Shown piece by piece: positions 1 to 5,143 of a DNA stretch of 5,228 nt. Source of the stretch: Acidobacteriaceae bacterium (GTDB lineage Bacteria > Acidobacteriota > Terriglobia > Terriglobales > Acidobacteriaceae); contig PMWR01000522.1 in assembly GCA_003166055.1 (NCBI GenBank), positions 1-5,228 on the forward strand. Reading direction: 5' to 3'. Every line of letters begins with the position of its first letter. Position 1 is the stretch's first letter. Made by a program: the position numbers and the translations under genes. Under the pieces are notes generated by a model. The model made no database searches. It had not been told where the DNA came from and saw only the letters and a list, made by a program, of their open reading frames with translations.

Positions 1-331
1 TCCACCGCGCCAGCTCGGCCACCGTCGCGTGGGTCGCATCAAATCCAGCCGACGTCACCCCAGCCTGCGCCGCCAGCCACTCCACGGCCGCCACCGCCGG
101 AGAGCTCGACACAATCTGCACCTGCGCCGCCTTCACCTCTTCGGCAGCCTGCGTCGTATAGCGCCCATCGGTAAAAAGCCGCGCCGCCCGCCGGGTAACA
201 GCCAGCGCGGCGCTCGATCCGGTAAATCCAGAGAGGTAGCGAAGGTCGGGAAGATGGGTAACCAGAAGCCCGGTAAGCCCGGCTTTGGTCAAACGGCGGC
301 GTAGAAGCCCAATGCGGCGTGAGTGATCCAC
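1..331 (-). CDS. pepP: Xaa-Pro aminopeptidase (aminopeptidase P / creatinase family), N-terminal part, cut by window edge
   Basis: The visible 110 residues match the N-terminal domain of the creatinase/aminopeptidase P family, cytosolic metallopeptidases that remove an N-terminal residue preceding proline. Seen in the translation: an arginine- and leucine-rich first helix (LLRRRLTKAG, about residues 9-18), then the family signature LLVTHLPDLRYLSGFTGSS (about 22-40), a strand with LFTDGRY (52-58), the AAEEV helix and the start of the next alpha/beta unit (AGFDATHATVAEL). The metal-binding pita-bread domain would lie beyond the left edge and cannot be checked. I chose a GTG start at 329-331 because it gives VDHSRRIGLL, a typical length before the signature. 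The frame stays open upstream, but that stretch overlaps the toxin gene in another frame and does not look conserved. No Shine-Dalgarno sequence precedes the GTG, so the start is uncertain. The gene follows the Fic toxin stop by 19 bases and may be read through from it. Confidence 0.85.
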   Translation of the reverse strand, partial: MDHSRRIGLLRRRLTKAGLTGLLVTHLPDLRYLSGFTGSSAALAVTRRAARLFTDGRYTTQAAEEVKAAQVQIVSSSPAVAAVEWLAAQAGVTSAGFDATHATVAELARW

Positions 332-344
332 TGCGTAAGGATAA
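304..344. repeat. Direct repeat copy A, over the peptidase start
   Basis: Matches 3803-3843 in the same orientation at 32 of 41 positions without gaps. The exact 13-base core GTGAGTGATCCAC is at 319-331, and AGGATAA is at 338-344. This copy covers the proposed GTG start and first codons of the aminopeptidase gene, where the minus strand reads GTGGATCACTCAC. It may be part of the gene itself, with the other copy a remnant or duplicate. Confidence 0.6.
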
Positions 345-350
345 CAGGGC

Positions 351-962
351 TCAGGGTTGCCGTATCGGCTCAATGGCTGAAGAGATGAGCGCAACGAAGC
401 CTGCATTCCTGCCCAGATTGTGACTCTCAATCGATGCGTCAATCATCTGCTCACGGGTGACTCGATTCCAATTGATGCGGTAACCCGTCTTGGCAGCCAG
501 TTCCCGAATGAACTCGCGTTGCGTGCGGCCGTTGCCTTCTCGAAAGGGATGGATGGTGTTCAATTCACCGAGGTAGTATGCCGCACGGGCGGCAAATGAA
601 TTCACATCCAGACCTTCCAGGTGGTTTTCAGCGGCGAGCTTCGCGAAAAGGAGATCGAGGTTTTTCTCCATAAACTGAACTACGGCGAAGGGGTACGACG
701 CCGGACGGCTTATATTGACCCGGCGAAACTCGCCCGCCCACGGATAGATCGCTCCAAATATTTGCTTGTGGATTTGTTTGAGATGAGCCGAATCGAACGT
801 TCCATTTACCGGCTCGGCCTGAAGGTTGACGATCGCCTTCGTAGCCTGTATGCGCTCGAATCGATCGAGATCATCCTGTTTTGTGAATCCCGGGATGTTC
901 TTGAGCACCCCGTGTGCGGCGTCAAAATGTGGATCCAGAAAAGGCTGACCGGGTTTAGCCAT
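351..962 (-). CDS. fic: Fic-domain toxin (putative adenylyltransferase), VbhT-like
   Basis: This 203-residue protein is a compact Fic enzyme, a family that usually transfers AMP from ATP to a hydroxyl side chain of a target protein. The core Fic motif HPFREGNGRT is complete at residues 138-147, with catalytic His138, the acidic Glu142 that helps hold Mg2+ and the GNGR anion-binding loop. Upstream are the YPWAGEFR segment (about 73-80), a beta-hairpin flap region around residues 83-93 (NISRPASYPFA) that would position the target, and the GELNTI helix leading into the motif. The C-terminal segment TGYRINWNRV...ASIES (159-180) closely resembles the Fic domain of Bartonella VbhT as I remember it. 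There is no C-terminal BID secretion domain, so this is a stand-alone intracellular toxin rather than a translocated effector. I chose the ATG at 960-962, 5 bases after the antitoxin stop. A TTG at 969-971 would overlap that stop and add three residues. No strong ribosome site is visible, which fits translational coupling. The target (gyrase and topoisomerase IV in some relatives) cannot be inferred. Confidence 0.93.
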   Translation of the reverse strand: MAKPGQPFLDPHFDAAHGVLKNIPGFTKQDDLDRFERIQATKAIVNLQAEPVNGTFDSAHLKQIHKQIFGAIYPWAGEFRRVNISRPASYPFAVVQFMEKNLDLLFAKLAAENHLEGLDVNSFAARAAYYLGELNTIHPFREGNGRTQREFIRELAAKTGYRINWNRVTREQMIDASIESHNLGRNAGFVALISSAIEPIRQP

Positions 963-967
963 CAATA

Positions 968-1180
968 TCAACTACACTCGGAGCAGTAGTCATCCAGAAG
1001 GCGATTCATCTCAGCAAGTTCAATTTCGCCGTTCGCGTAACGAAACAGTATCTGCTGTGTGATTGTGTCCGGCTCCAGATCTTCGATGCGCATCGTGCCG
1101 ATCGCGTTCGCAACGGCCAAGCGCCGGTTCTCTAGCTCCGCGTTCTCAATCGGAAGAACAGTGGCGCTCACGATTGCCAT
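968..1180 (-). CDS. VbhA-like antitoxin of the Fic toxin
   Basis: A 70-residue protein immediately upstream of the Fic toxin. Class I Fic antitoxins carry an inhibitory helix with motif [S/T]xxxE[G/N], whose Glu occupies the ATP gamma-phosphate site of the toxin. Here residues 29-34 read TMRIED, followed by LEPD, in the context NAIGTMRIEDLEPD. This matches the VbhA inhibitory helix and its following LEPD stretch, with Glu33 as the likely inhibitory residue. The last motif position is Asp instead of Gly or Asn. The C-terminal half (ILFRYANGEIELAEMNRLLDDY) is probably helical and would wrap the toxin. The start is the ATG at 1178-1180 because GGAGG lies 5 bases upstream (complement of 1186-1190). 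A longer frame starting at 1234 adds 18 residues without a comparable site and reads through this ribosome site. Antitoxin-first order with a 5-base gap to the toxin is standard for the family. Confidence 0.85.
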   Translation of the reverse strand: MAIVSATVLPIENAELENRRLAVANAIGTMRIEDLEPDTITQQILFRYANGEIELAEMNRLLDDYCSECS

Positions 1181-1185
1181 GTTGC

Positions 1186-1190
1186 CCTCC
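1186..1190 (-). promoter_or_regulatory. Shine-Dalgarno GGAGG of the antitoxin gene
   Basis: The minus strand reads GGAGGGCAACATG, giving a perfect GGAGG core 5 bases before the ATG. This decides the start of the 70-residue antitoxin against the longer 88-codon frame. The toxin downstream has no comparable site, so antitoxin translation is probably initiated more strongly than toxin translation. Confidence 0.7.
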
Positions 1191-1312
1191 ACTCTCTCCA
1201 CTTTACCAGTTTTGCTCTTTCCCGGGCGGGGCAAAATCGGCTCGGGCCTCTAATCACAGCCAACTCGCAATCTCTCTTTTTTGTGCCAAACCTGCGTTAG
1301 CACTGCTACTTC

Positions 1313-1405
1313 CACCCAGGCAAAGCCGGGGGTTCTCCCTTTGGTAAAGGTGGCTCAAGCCGCTTTGAGCGGCTCACACCGTAAAGCCTCCGGCTTTGCC
1401 GGAGG
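1313..1405. repeat. Cluster of four GC hairpins (BIME/REP-like) between the membrane-protein gene and the Fic module
   Basis: Four small hairpins with three-base loops follow one another. Stem 1 is CCCaGGC/GCCGGG around AAA (1315-1330, one bulged A). Stem 2 is CCTTT/AAAGG around GGT (1338-1350). Stem 3 is AGCCGCT/AGCGGCT around TTG (1358-1374). Stem 4 is CCTCCGGC/GCCGGAGG around TTT (1387-1405). The outer units 1 and 4 are near-copies in opposite orientation (GGCAAAGCCGG against CCGGCTTTGCC), so the whole region can also fold as one long imperfect hairpin. Paired, oppositely oriented palindromic units resemble the REP/BIME elements of other bacteria. The cluster lies 37 bases downstream of the membrane-protein stop. 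It may attenuate transcription or protect a 3' end, but no clear U-tract follows any stem. Confidence 0.6.
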
Positions 1406-1441
1406 ATACTTACTCCCTGATCGCTCTTCCCTATTCCCCAA

Positions 1442-3712
1442 TCATCGATAGAAGCCAAACCACTGGCGCAGCAGATAGTACTCGTTAATCGGCTGGTTAT
1501 CTCGTATTGCCGGCACTTGAGGATCCTCGGCCACAAGGCTTTCCAGCGATATTTCACGAGAGAGAACTGCGTCGAACTGCTGTTGAGCGTTCGCCGCTGG
1601 ACCCCATTCCACGAAGTCTTTGGCCGCCGCCGCCGGCATGCGCGCCGCCAGGGCGGAGCTCGATGTCACGGGTATCGGCTCCATGCTCGCCAGCAAGTGT
1701 ATCCCAACCCCGTCAAACGATCTGAATGCCCGGACATAAGGAAAAGATTGCATGAGGGCTCTTGCTACGGAGACCGATGTGGTCTTGTCGCCTGCCGTGT
1801 CCGGATACCAGACTTGCAAAATCCCATCGCTTCGCAGATGCTTCCTGACAACATCGTAAAACTCCCGCGAATAGAGCAGGCTTGAGCCCGCGGCTGTCGT
1901 AGGTGGGGGTGGGTCCACGACGATGACGTCGTAACTCTGGCCTGAACTGTCTAAAAACCGGCGACCGTCGTCAATAACGATCCTCGCCAAAGGAGACGCC
2001 TCCAACCTTTGCGCATCCGCGTGGTAATACCCAAAAAGAGCCGGAACGCTGGGGATCAGATCGACTGCCGTGGTTGGAATGCCCCACGAGAGCATGGAAC
2101 GGAAGCTTGTCCCCATGCCGAAACAAATCACCAGGCCATTCCGGGGCGGCCTGGACATGAAGGCGAGCGGCAGGTCGGCAATATACTTTGTGATCGGAGT
2201 CAGCGTCGTCATCCCCACGCCATTCACAAGCAGTTGCCGGTTCATGCCGCTGCCGGTTGCAATCACGGTGGCGGAGTAATCTCTCTTGACCTCTCGCTGC
2301 GCAAACACAGTTTCGAAGTCGTGGCTCTCAACGAAGATCAAAACCGCGACAACTGTTGCCACGCCAAACTTGAGTCTTGGGTTGAGACCGGACCTGATTC
2401 GAGCCGGGTCGGATGGTTTTCGAAACGCGATGGCGGCGGCGATGGCAAACAACGGGACCGAGAGAGCGAGAATTCCCCAACGCTCACCCAGCCAGGGCAA
2501 TATCCAGAAACCTGCAACAAGTGGCCCGGCAATGGATCCCGCAATATTGATTGCGTAGGCTGTTCCCGCTCGATCGGGATCGCCGGACGAGAAGGAGTCC
2601 ACTAACAGCGGGGTGAGATAACCCAACAGGGCGCAGAACAGCACGATGCCGCCGAGACGCAGGACGTCCATTTGAATGAATCCCAGACGTATTCTCGGGT
2701 CAACCGCGACCAATGGGATCAAGGCAAACAGCGCGAGAAAACTCCATGCCGGAGCGCTCTCGTCCGGCTGGTGTGAGTTGGCCTGTGAGCGGTAGTCCAG
2801 CGATCCCAACAAAGTGGCCATCAGGTACACGGCGAGGATTCCGGCAAAGGCATACACCACATTTCCAAGATAGGGCGTGTATTGGCGAATCCACACGACC
2901 TCCATCCCCATACTGGCAAATCCAGTCGTGAACAGGAAGATCAGGCTGGCGCTCCTGGGTAGCCCATAGAGCTTCAGTCGTGTCGCCTGTGCAGCGGCCG
3001 GCCGCTCCACCGGACCGGATGAGACGAGTGAGAAACTGATCGAAAACGCGAGAATTGCCAGAAGAGCATTCAGGCTGCCGGCGACATAGAGTGTTCCCTG
3101 GAATCCCAGCAACTCAATCAATAGGAAGGCCGAGGCCAGTGTGCCAACCAGCGCGCCAAGAACGTTGGCAACGTATAGGTAGCTGAAAGAGCGTTCTGAC
3201 GCGAACCGGTGGGCTTGTCGAATGACCGCCATCAGCAGAGGGAATGTCGCCCCCATGCAGAAACACCAGGGTACCAGCGTAATCGCGATCCAAATACCCG
3301 CCAGAATGTAGTAGAGCGAGCTCTGCCAGGCTCCAAAGCCGCCCATGTGCAGCAAGAACAGCCGTCCCACCTTGAACTCGAAGGGAACAGCAATCGACGA
3401 AACTCCGACAAATAACTCCGCGACTGAATAAAGACGCAACGACGTCCGGCCATCCCCGGCCAGAGCCCGGCGCGTCAACTTGCCCACACCCCACGAGCCC
3501 AAACCCAGGCCGCCCATGAACATCGAAATGACGATGGATGCAAGAGCCGTGGTCACGCCGAAGCTGGCCATGGCGAGTCGAACCCATACCACCTCGTAAA
3601 CCAGACCGCAAAATCCTGAGACCACAAAAAAAGCGAAGAACCACCACAAATTGGAGCTTGGAATCTCGGACTTGTGGGTACTCAATTCGCTTTGCTTTGG
3701 CAAATCCGGCAT
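1442..3712 (-). CDS. Multi-pass membrane protein with C-terminal spermidine-synthase-like domain
   Basis: This 756-residue protein has about 12-13 hydrophobic segments over residues 23-462, then a soluble Rossmann-like domain over about 470-755. It belongs to the fused transporter-like/spermidine-synthase family, whose substrate is generally unknown. The membrane part is internally duplicated: GLVYEVVWVR (36-45) is echoed by SMGMEVVWIR (267-276), each followed about 20 residues later by a segment ending LGS, so two six-helix halves are likely. In the soluble domain I see the SAM-binding loop LVICFGMGT (527-535), an acidic strand end AVDLIPS (549-555), IDDGRRFL (580-587), VVDPPPPTT (598-606), LYSREFYDVV (613-622) and the C-terminal PINEYYLLRQW (741-751) typical of this fused family. 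The aminopropyltransferase signature DSTDP is replaced by DPPPP, so normal spermidine synthesis is doubtful. The ATG at 3710-3712 is preceded by AAGGAAGGG (complement of 3718-3726). The gene stands alone, with 261 bases downstream to the Fic module and 212 upstream to the next gene. Confidence 0.9.
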   Translation of the reverse strand: MPDLPKQSELSTHKSEIPSSNLWWFFAFFVVSGFCGLVYEVVWVRLAMASFGVTTALASIVISMFMGGLGLGSWGVGKLTRRALAGDGRTSLRLYSVAELFVGVSSIAVPFEFKVGRLFLLHMGGFGAWQSSLYYILAGIWIAITLVPWCFCMGATFPLLMAVIRQAHRFASERSFSYLYVANVLGALVGTLASAFLLIELLGFQGTLYVAGSLNALLAILAFSISFSLVSSGPVERPAAAQATRLKLYGLPRSASLIFLFTTGFASMGMEVVWIRQYTPYLGNVVYAFAGILAVYLMATLLGSLDYRSQANSHQPDESAPAWSFLALFALIPLVAVDPRIRLGFIQMDVLRLGGIVLFCALLGYLTPLLVDSFSSGDPDRAGTAYAINIAGSIAGPLVAGFWILPWLGERWGILALSVPLFAIAAAIAFRKPSDPARIRSGLNPRLKFGVATVVAVLIFVESHDFETVFAQREVKRDYSATVIATGSGMNRQLLVNGVGMTTLTPITKYIADLPLAFMSRPPRNGLVICFGMGTSFRSMLSWGIPTTAVDLIPSVPALFGYYHADAQRLEASPLARIVIDDGRRFLDSSGQSYDVIVVDPPPPTTAAGSSLLYSREFYDVVRKHLRSDGILQVWYPDTAGDKTTSVSVARALMQSFPYVRAFRSFDGVGIHLLASMEPIPVTSSSALAARMPAAAAKDFVEWGPAANAQQQFDAVLSREISLESLVAEDPQVPAIRDNQPINEYYLLRQWFGFYR

Positions 3713-3717
3713 TGCCG

Positions 3718-3726
3718 CCCTTCCTT
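3718..3726 (-). promoter_or_regulatory. Ribosome binding site of the membrane-protein gene
   Basis: The minus strand reads AAGGAAGGGCGGCAATG, so a purine-rich AAGGAAGG lies 6-7 bases before the ATG at 3710-3712. This supports the full-length 756-residue start over internal methionines. Confidence 0.55.
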
Positions 3727-3802
3727 GCAGTGAACCCAGCGGACCATTGCGTCCATGTTGTCCGAAAGAGTGATTGAGGCTAGATGCGCCGCTACCCTGC
3801 GC

Positions 3803-3843
3803 GATGCCCTCTTCGGAGTGAGTGATCCACCGGTTGAGGATAA
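3803..3843. repeat. Direct repeat copy B, upstream of the membrane-protein gene
   Basis: Same orientation as 304-344, with the identical core GTGAGTGATCCAC at 3818-3830 and AGGATAA at 3837-3843. On the minus strand it offers the same GTGGATCACTCAC, but the frame ends at a TAG after about 12 codons. If it is a duplicated peptidase 5' end, it is dead. It lies about 90 bases upstream of the membrane-protein start. Confidence 0.6.
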
Positions 3844-3854
3844 ACCACCGGAGC

Positions 3855-3889
3855 CAGTGGTCAGTTGTCAGTTGTCAGTTTTAAGTTGC
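3855..3889. repeat. Heptamer array 1 (five CAGTTGT-type units)
   Basis: Five contiguous 7-base units on the plus strand: CAGTGGT, CAGTTGT, CAGTTGT, CAGTTTT, AAGTTGC. The array begins 35 bases past the stop of the 155-residue protein gene when read on the minus strand. The same heptamer occurs in opposite orientation at 4413-4447. Short tandem heptamers like this are known as dispersed intergenic repeats in some cyanobacteria (STRR); I infer a similar class here. Confidence 0.75.
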
Positions 3890-3924
3890 CAGCGATCCAT
3901 CCTGCTCGACGCGTGGCGACTCTA

Positions 3925-4392
3925 CTACGCGCGAGCATCGATCCGAAGGTTTGAAAACAACTTCGTTGCCGGGTCGTACAGCGCCTGCCAGAAGCAGGTC
4001 GCCCCGTCGGTAACGACGTAGAGCTTATCGTGCCAATCGGAAGGGGGTGTCTCGTCGCAGAACGAGTTCACGAAGATTCTGTTCTGACCCGAGACCTTTA
4101 CTGCAATATATTGGCGAAAATACTGTTCCGGATGTTCTATGTGAATCCTCAAATCCCAACCGTAGATATTGAGGGTCGAGATTTGTGAGAGGTTCGCTTC
4201 CAGCCCGTCCAGATCCGTCTTCGAGGGCTCCCAGGTTCCGTCGATCTTTTCAGCCCTATCCTTCGAATACCACTTGGAGACTGCCTTTGCTTCGCGAGCG
4301 GGGAGCAGCACAGATCGCTCTCCACTCTGCCCGGAAGTCTGACACAGGACCAAAAGCAGAAGGGTCGCGATGACCGGCTTTACCGTTCGCAT
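3925..4392 (-). CDS. Exported protein of unknown function, 155 residues
   Basis: I do not recognise a named family. The N-terminus is a clear signal peptide: basic MRTVK, a hydrophobic core VIATLLLLVLC (7-17) and a polar stretch QTSGQSG where cleavage is likely near residue 20-23. Cys17 follows LVL, but the residue before it is Leu, so a lipoprotein signal is possible though not canonical. The mature part has an acidic, Trp-containing segment (WYSKDRAEKIDGTWEPSKTDLDGLEANL), a probable beta-rich middle (YIAVKVSGQNRIFVNSFCD) and a C-terminal motif VVTDGATCFWQALYDPATKLFSNLRIDARA-like in shape (residues 126-155). The two mature cysteines, Cys112 and Cys133, could form a periplasmic disulfide. The compact C-terminal strand pair after YDP reminds me of small secreted acidobacterial hypotheticals, but that is memory only. 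The ATG at 4390-4392 has GGAGG 6 bases upstream. The gene follows the HTH gene by 59 bases and may share its transcript. Confidence 0.8.
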   Translation of the reverse strand: MRTVKPVIATLLLLVLCQTSGQSGERSVLLPAREAKAVSKWYSKDRAEKIDGTWEPSKTDLDGLEANLSQISTLNIYGWDLRIHIEHPEQYFRQYIAVKVSGQNRIFVNSFCDETPPSDWHDKLYVVTDGATCFWQALYDPATKLFSNLRIDARA

Positions 4393-4412
4393 CGCGACCC
4401 TCCCTGATCACC

Positions 4413-4447
4413 GACAACTTACAACTGAAAACTTACAACTGAAAACC
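4413..4447. repeat. Heptamer array 2 (five units, inverted relative to array 1)
   Basis: Five contiguous units on the plus strand: GACAACT, TACAACT, GAAAACT, TACAACT, GAAAACC. The reverse complement (AGTTGTM-type units) matches array 1 at 28 of 34 positions in an ungapped alignment. It sits between the HTH gene stop, 4 bases away, and the start of the 155-residue gene, so it would lie in the 5' leader of that gene if the two are co-transcribed. Confidence 0.75.
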
Positions 4448-4451
4448 GCCT

Positions 4452-4721
4452 TTACATCGCCCCCCGCACCGGCTTCTTCATATGCGGATCCAGCTCCGCA
4501 TCCGCCGCCTGCAGATCCGACTGCCGATCCATCCACTCATCCAGCCGCGAGCGCTTGAACCGCCACCGGTTGCCCAGCTTGAACGCCGGCACGAAGCCAT
4601 CCGACGCGTATTTGTAAAGCGTGTCCGGAGAGATGCCCAGATAGTCGGAGGCCTGGCGAATGTCCATGACCTCGCGTACCTCGGGGACCAGAAGGTTGGA
4701 ACGGGCCGCGGCGTTGCGCAT
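4452..4721 (-). CDS. HTH_17 (excisionase/MerR-like) DNA-binding protein
   Basis: This 89-residue protein has one winged helix-turn-helix of the HTH_17/excisionase type at residues 19-68. MDIRQASDYLGIS forms the first helix and turn, PDTLYKYASDGFVP the recognition helix, AFKLGNRWRFKR the wing, and SRLDEWMDRQ the closing helix. Such proteins bind DNA as small regulators or as phage and plasmid excision factors; the role here is not shown. The 18 residues before the domain and about 20 after it (acidic, then KKPVRG) are probably flexible tails. The ATG at 4719-4721 is chosen because a perfect AGGAGG lies 5 bases upstream (complement of 4727-4732). The inner Met19 would be the minimal domain start but lacks such a site. 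No integrase or phage gene lies in the window, so an ordinary transcriptional regulator is as likely as an excisionase. A candidate promoter and palindrome lie just upstream, consistent with autoregulation. Confidence 0.88.
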   Translation of the reverse strand: MRNAAARSNLLVPEVREVMDIRQASDYLGISPDTLYKYASDGFVPAFKLGNRWRFKRSRLDEWMDRQSDLQAADAELDPHMKKPVRGAM

Positions 4722-4726
4722 AACTG

Positions 4727-4732
4727 CCTCCT
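4727..4732 (-). promoter_or_regulatory. Shine-Dalgarno AGGAGG of the HTH gene
   Basis: A full six-base AGGAGG on the minus strand, 5 bases before the ATG. It is the strongest ribosome site in the window and fixes the 89-residue start. Confidence 0.75.
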
Positions 4733-4758
4733 GAAGGTGGAAGTGCCACAGGGGTATT

Positions 4759-4774
4759 CCGGCAACTGTGCCGG
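4759..4774. promoter_or_regulatory. Operator-like palindrome upstream of the HTH gene
   Basis: A perfect 6-base inverted repeat, CCGGCA ACTG TGCCGG, lies 38 bases upstream of the HTH start and just after the predicted transcription start. The position suits an operator for autorepression, or a leader hairpin. Which protein binds it is inference. Confidence 0.35.
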
Positions 4775-4782
4775 TAGTCTTG

Positions 4783-4812
4783 TATATAACGCGGTTTCAG
4801 CCGCCATTTCAA
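4783..4812 (-). promoter_or_regulatory. Candidate sigma70-type promoter for the HTH gene
   Basis: On the minus strand TTGAAA (4807-4812) is followed after 18 bases by TATATA (4783-4788). The -35 matches consensus at five of six positions and the -10 at four. Transcription would start near 4776, giving a leader of about 55 bases that includes the palindrome at 4759-4774. It would drive the HTH gene and possibly the secreted-protein gene. Confidence 0.4.
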
Positions 4813-4922
4813 GGATTTTCAGGCAATTACCCGAAATTCATCGGCTTTCCGCTTCACCAAAGCTTCGCCCTTTCCGTCCCATGCAGACCTCTAACACAGC
4901 CTGTTGGGCCTGTGCTCGGGCC

Positions 4923-4958
4923 GCACCCAATCCGTAGGGCTATTAGGACGGATGGTGC
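4923..4958. repeat. Imperfect inverted repeat with CA bulge
   Basis: GCACC and ATCCGT (4923-4935, with CA between them unpaired) pair with ACGGAT and GGTGC (4948-4958) around a 12-base loop, giving 11 base pairs. It lies about 145 bases beyond the predicted start of the HTH transcript. Its function is unknown. Confidence 0.5.
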
Positions 4959-5143
4959 AGACAAGAACATTCCAAAGAAAATCGCCAAAAAACGAGACCC
5001 CAAGCCTCAGGCGTCAAATGAAAGGACATTACATACCTGATTCGCTTGTTTGTCGTTGATAATTCCAGAAATACCCAGGCCGCGGAGTGCAAGCCACACC
5101 TTGGTGCGCTCGCCTGACCGACGAGTCCGTTATAGGCAATCGC

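Noticed and set aside
968..1234. Longer 88-residue start for the antitoxin
   Set aside because: The added 18 codons are translated through the GGAGG site that serves the inner ATG, and there is no ribosome site before the outer start.
1240..1300. Sigma54-like TGGCAC ... TTGC on the minus strand upstream of the antitoxin
   Set aside because: The GG-to-GC spacing is far too long for the -24/-12 arrangement.
2009..2605. Plus-strand open frame of 198 codons
   Set aside because: It is wholly antisense to the membrane-protein gene, which has clear family motifs; its composition is that of a shadow frame.
3827..3860. CCACCGG twice (3827-3833 and 3845-3851), the second able to pair weakly with CCAGTGG, as a possible operator
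   Set aside because: Too short and imperfect, and more than 110 bases from the membrane-protein start with no promoter seen nearby.
3855..3889. Heptamer repeats as a CRISPR fragment
   Set aside because: Units are 7 bases, contiguous and without spacers, and no cas gene is present.
3755..4021. Plus-strand open frame of 88 codons
   Set aside because: It runs through the direct repeat and the heptamer array and then antisense to the secreted-protein gene, with no ribosome site and no family-like motif.
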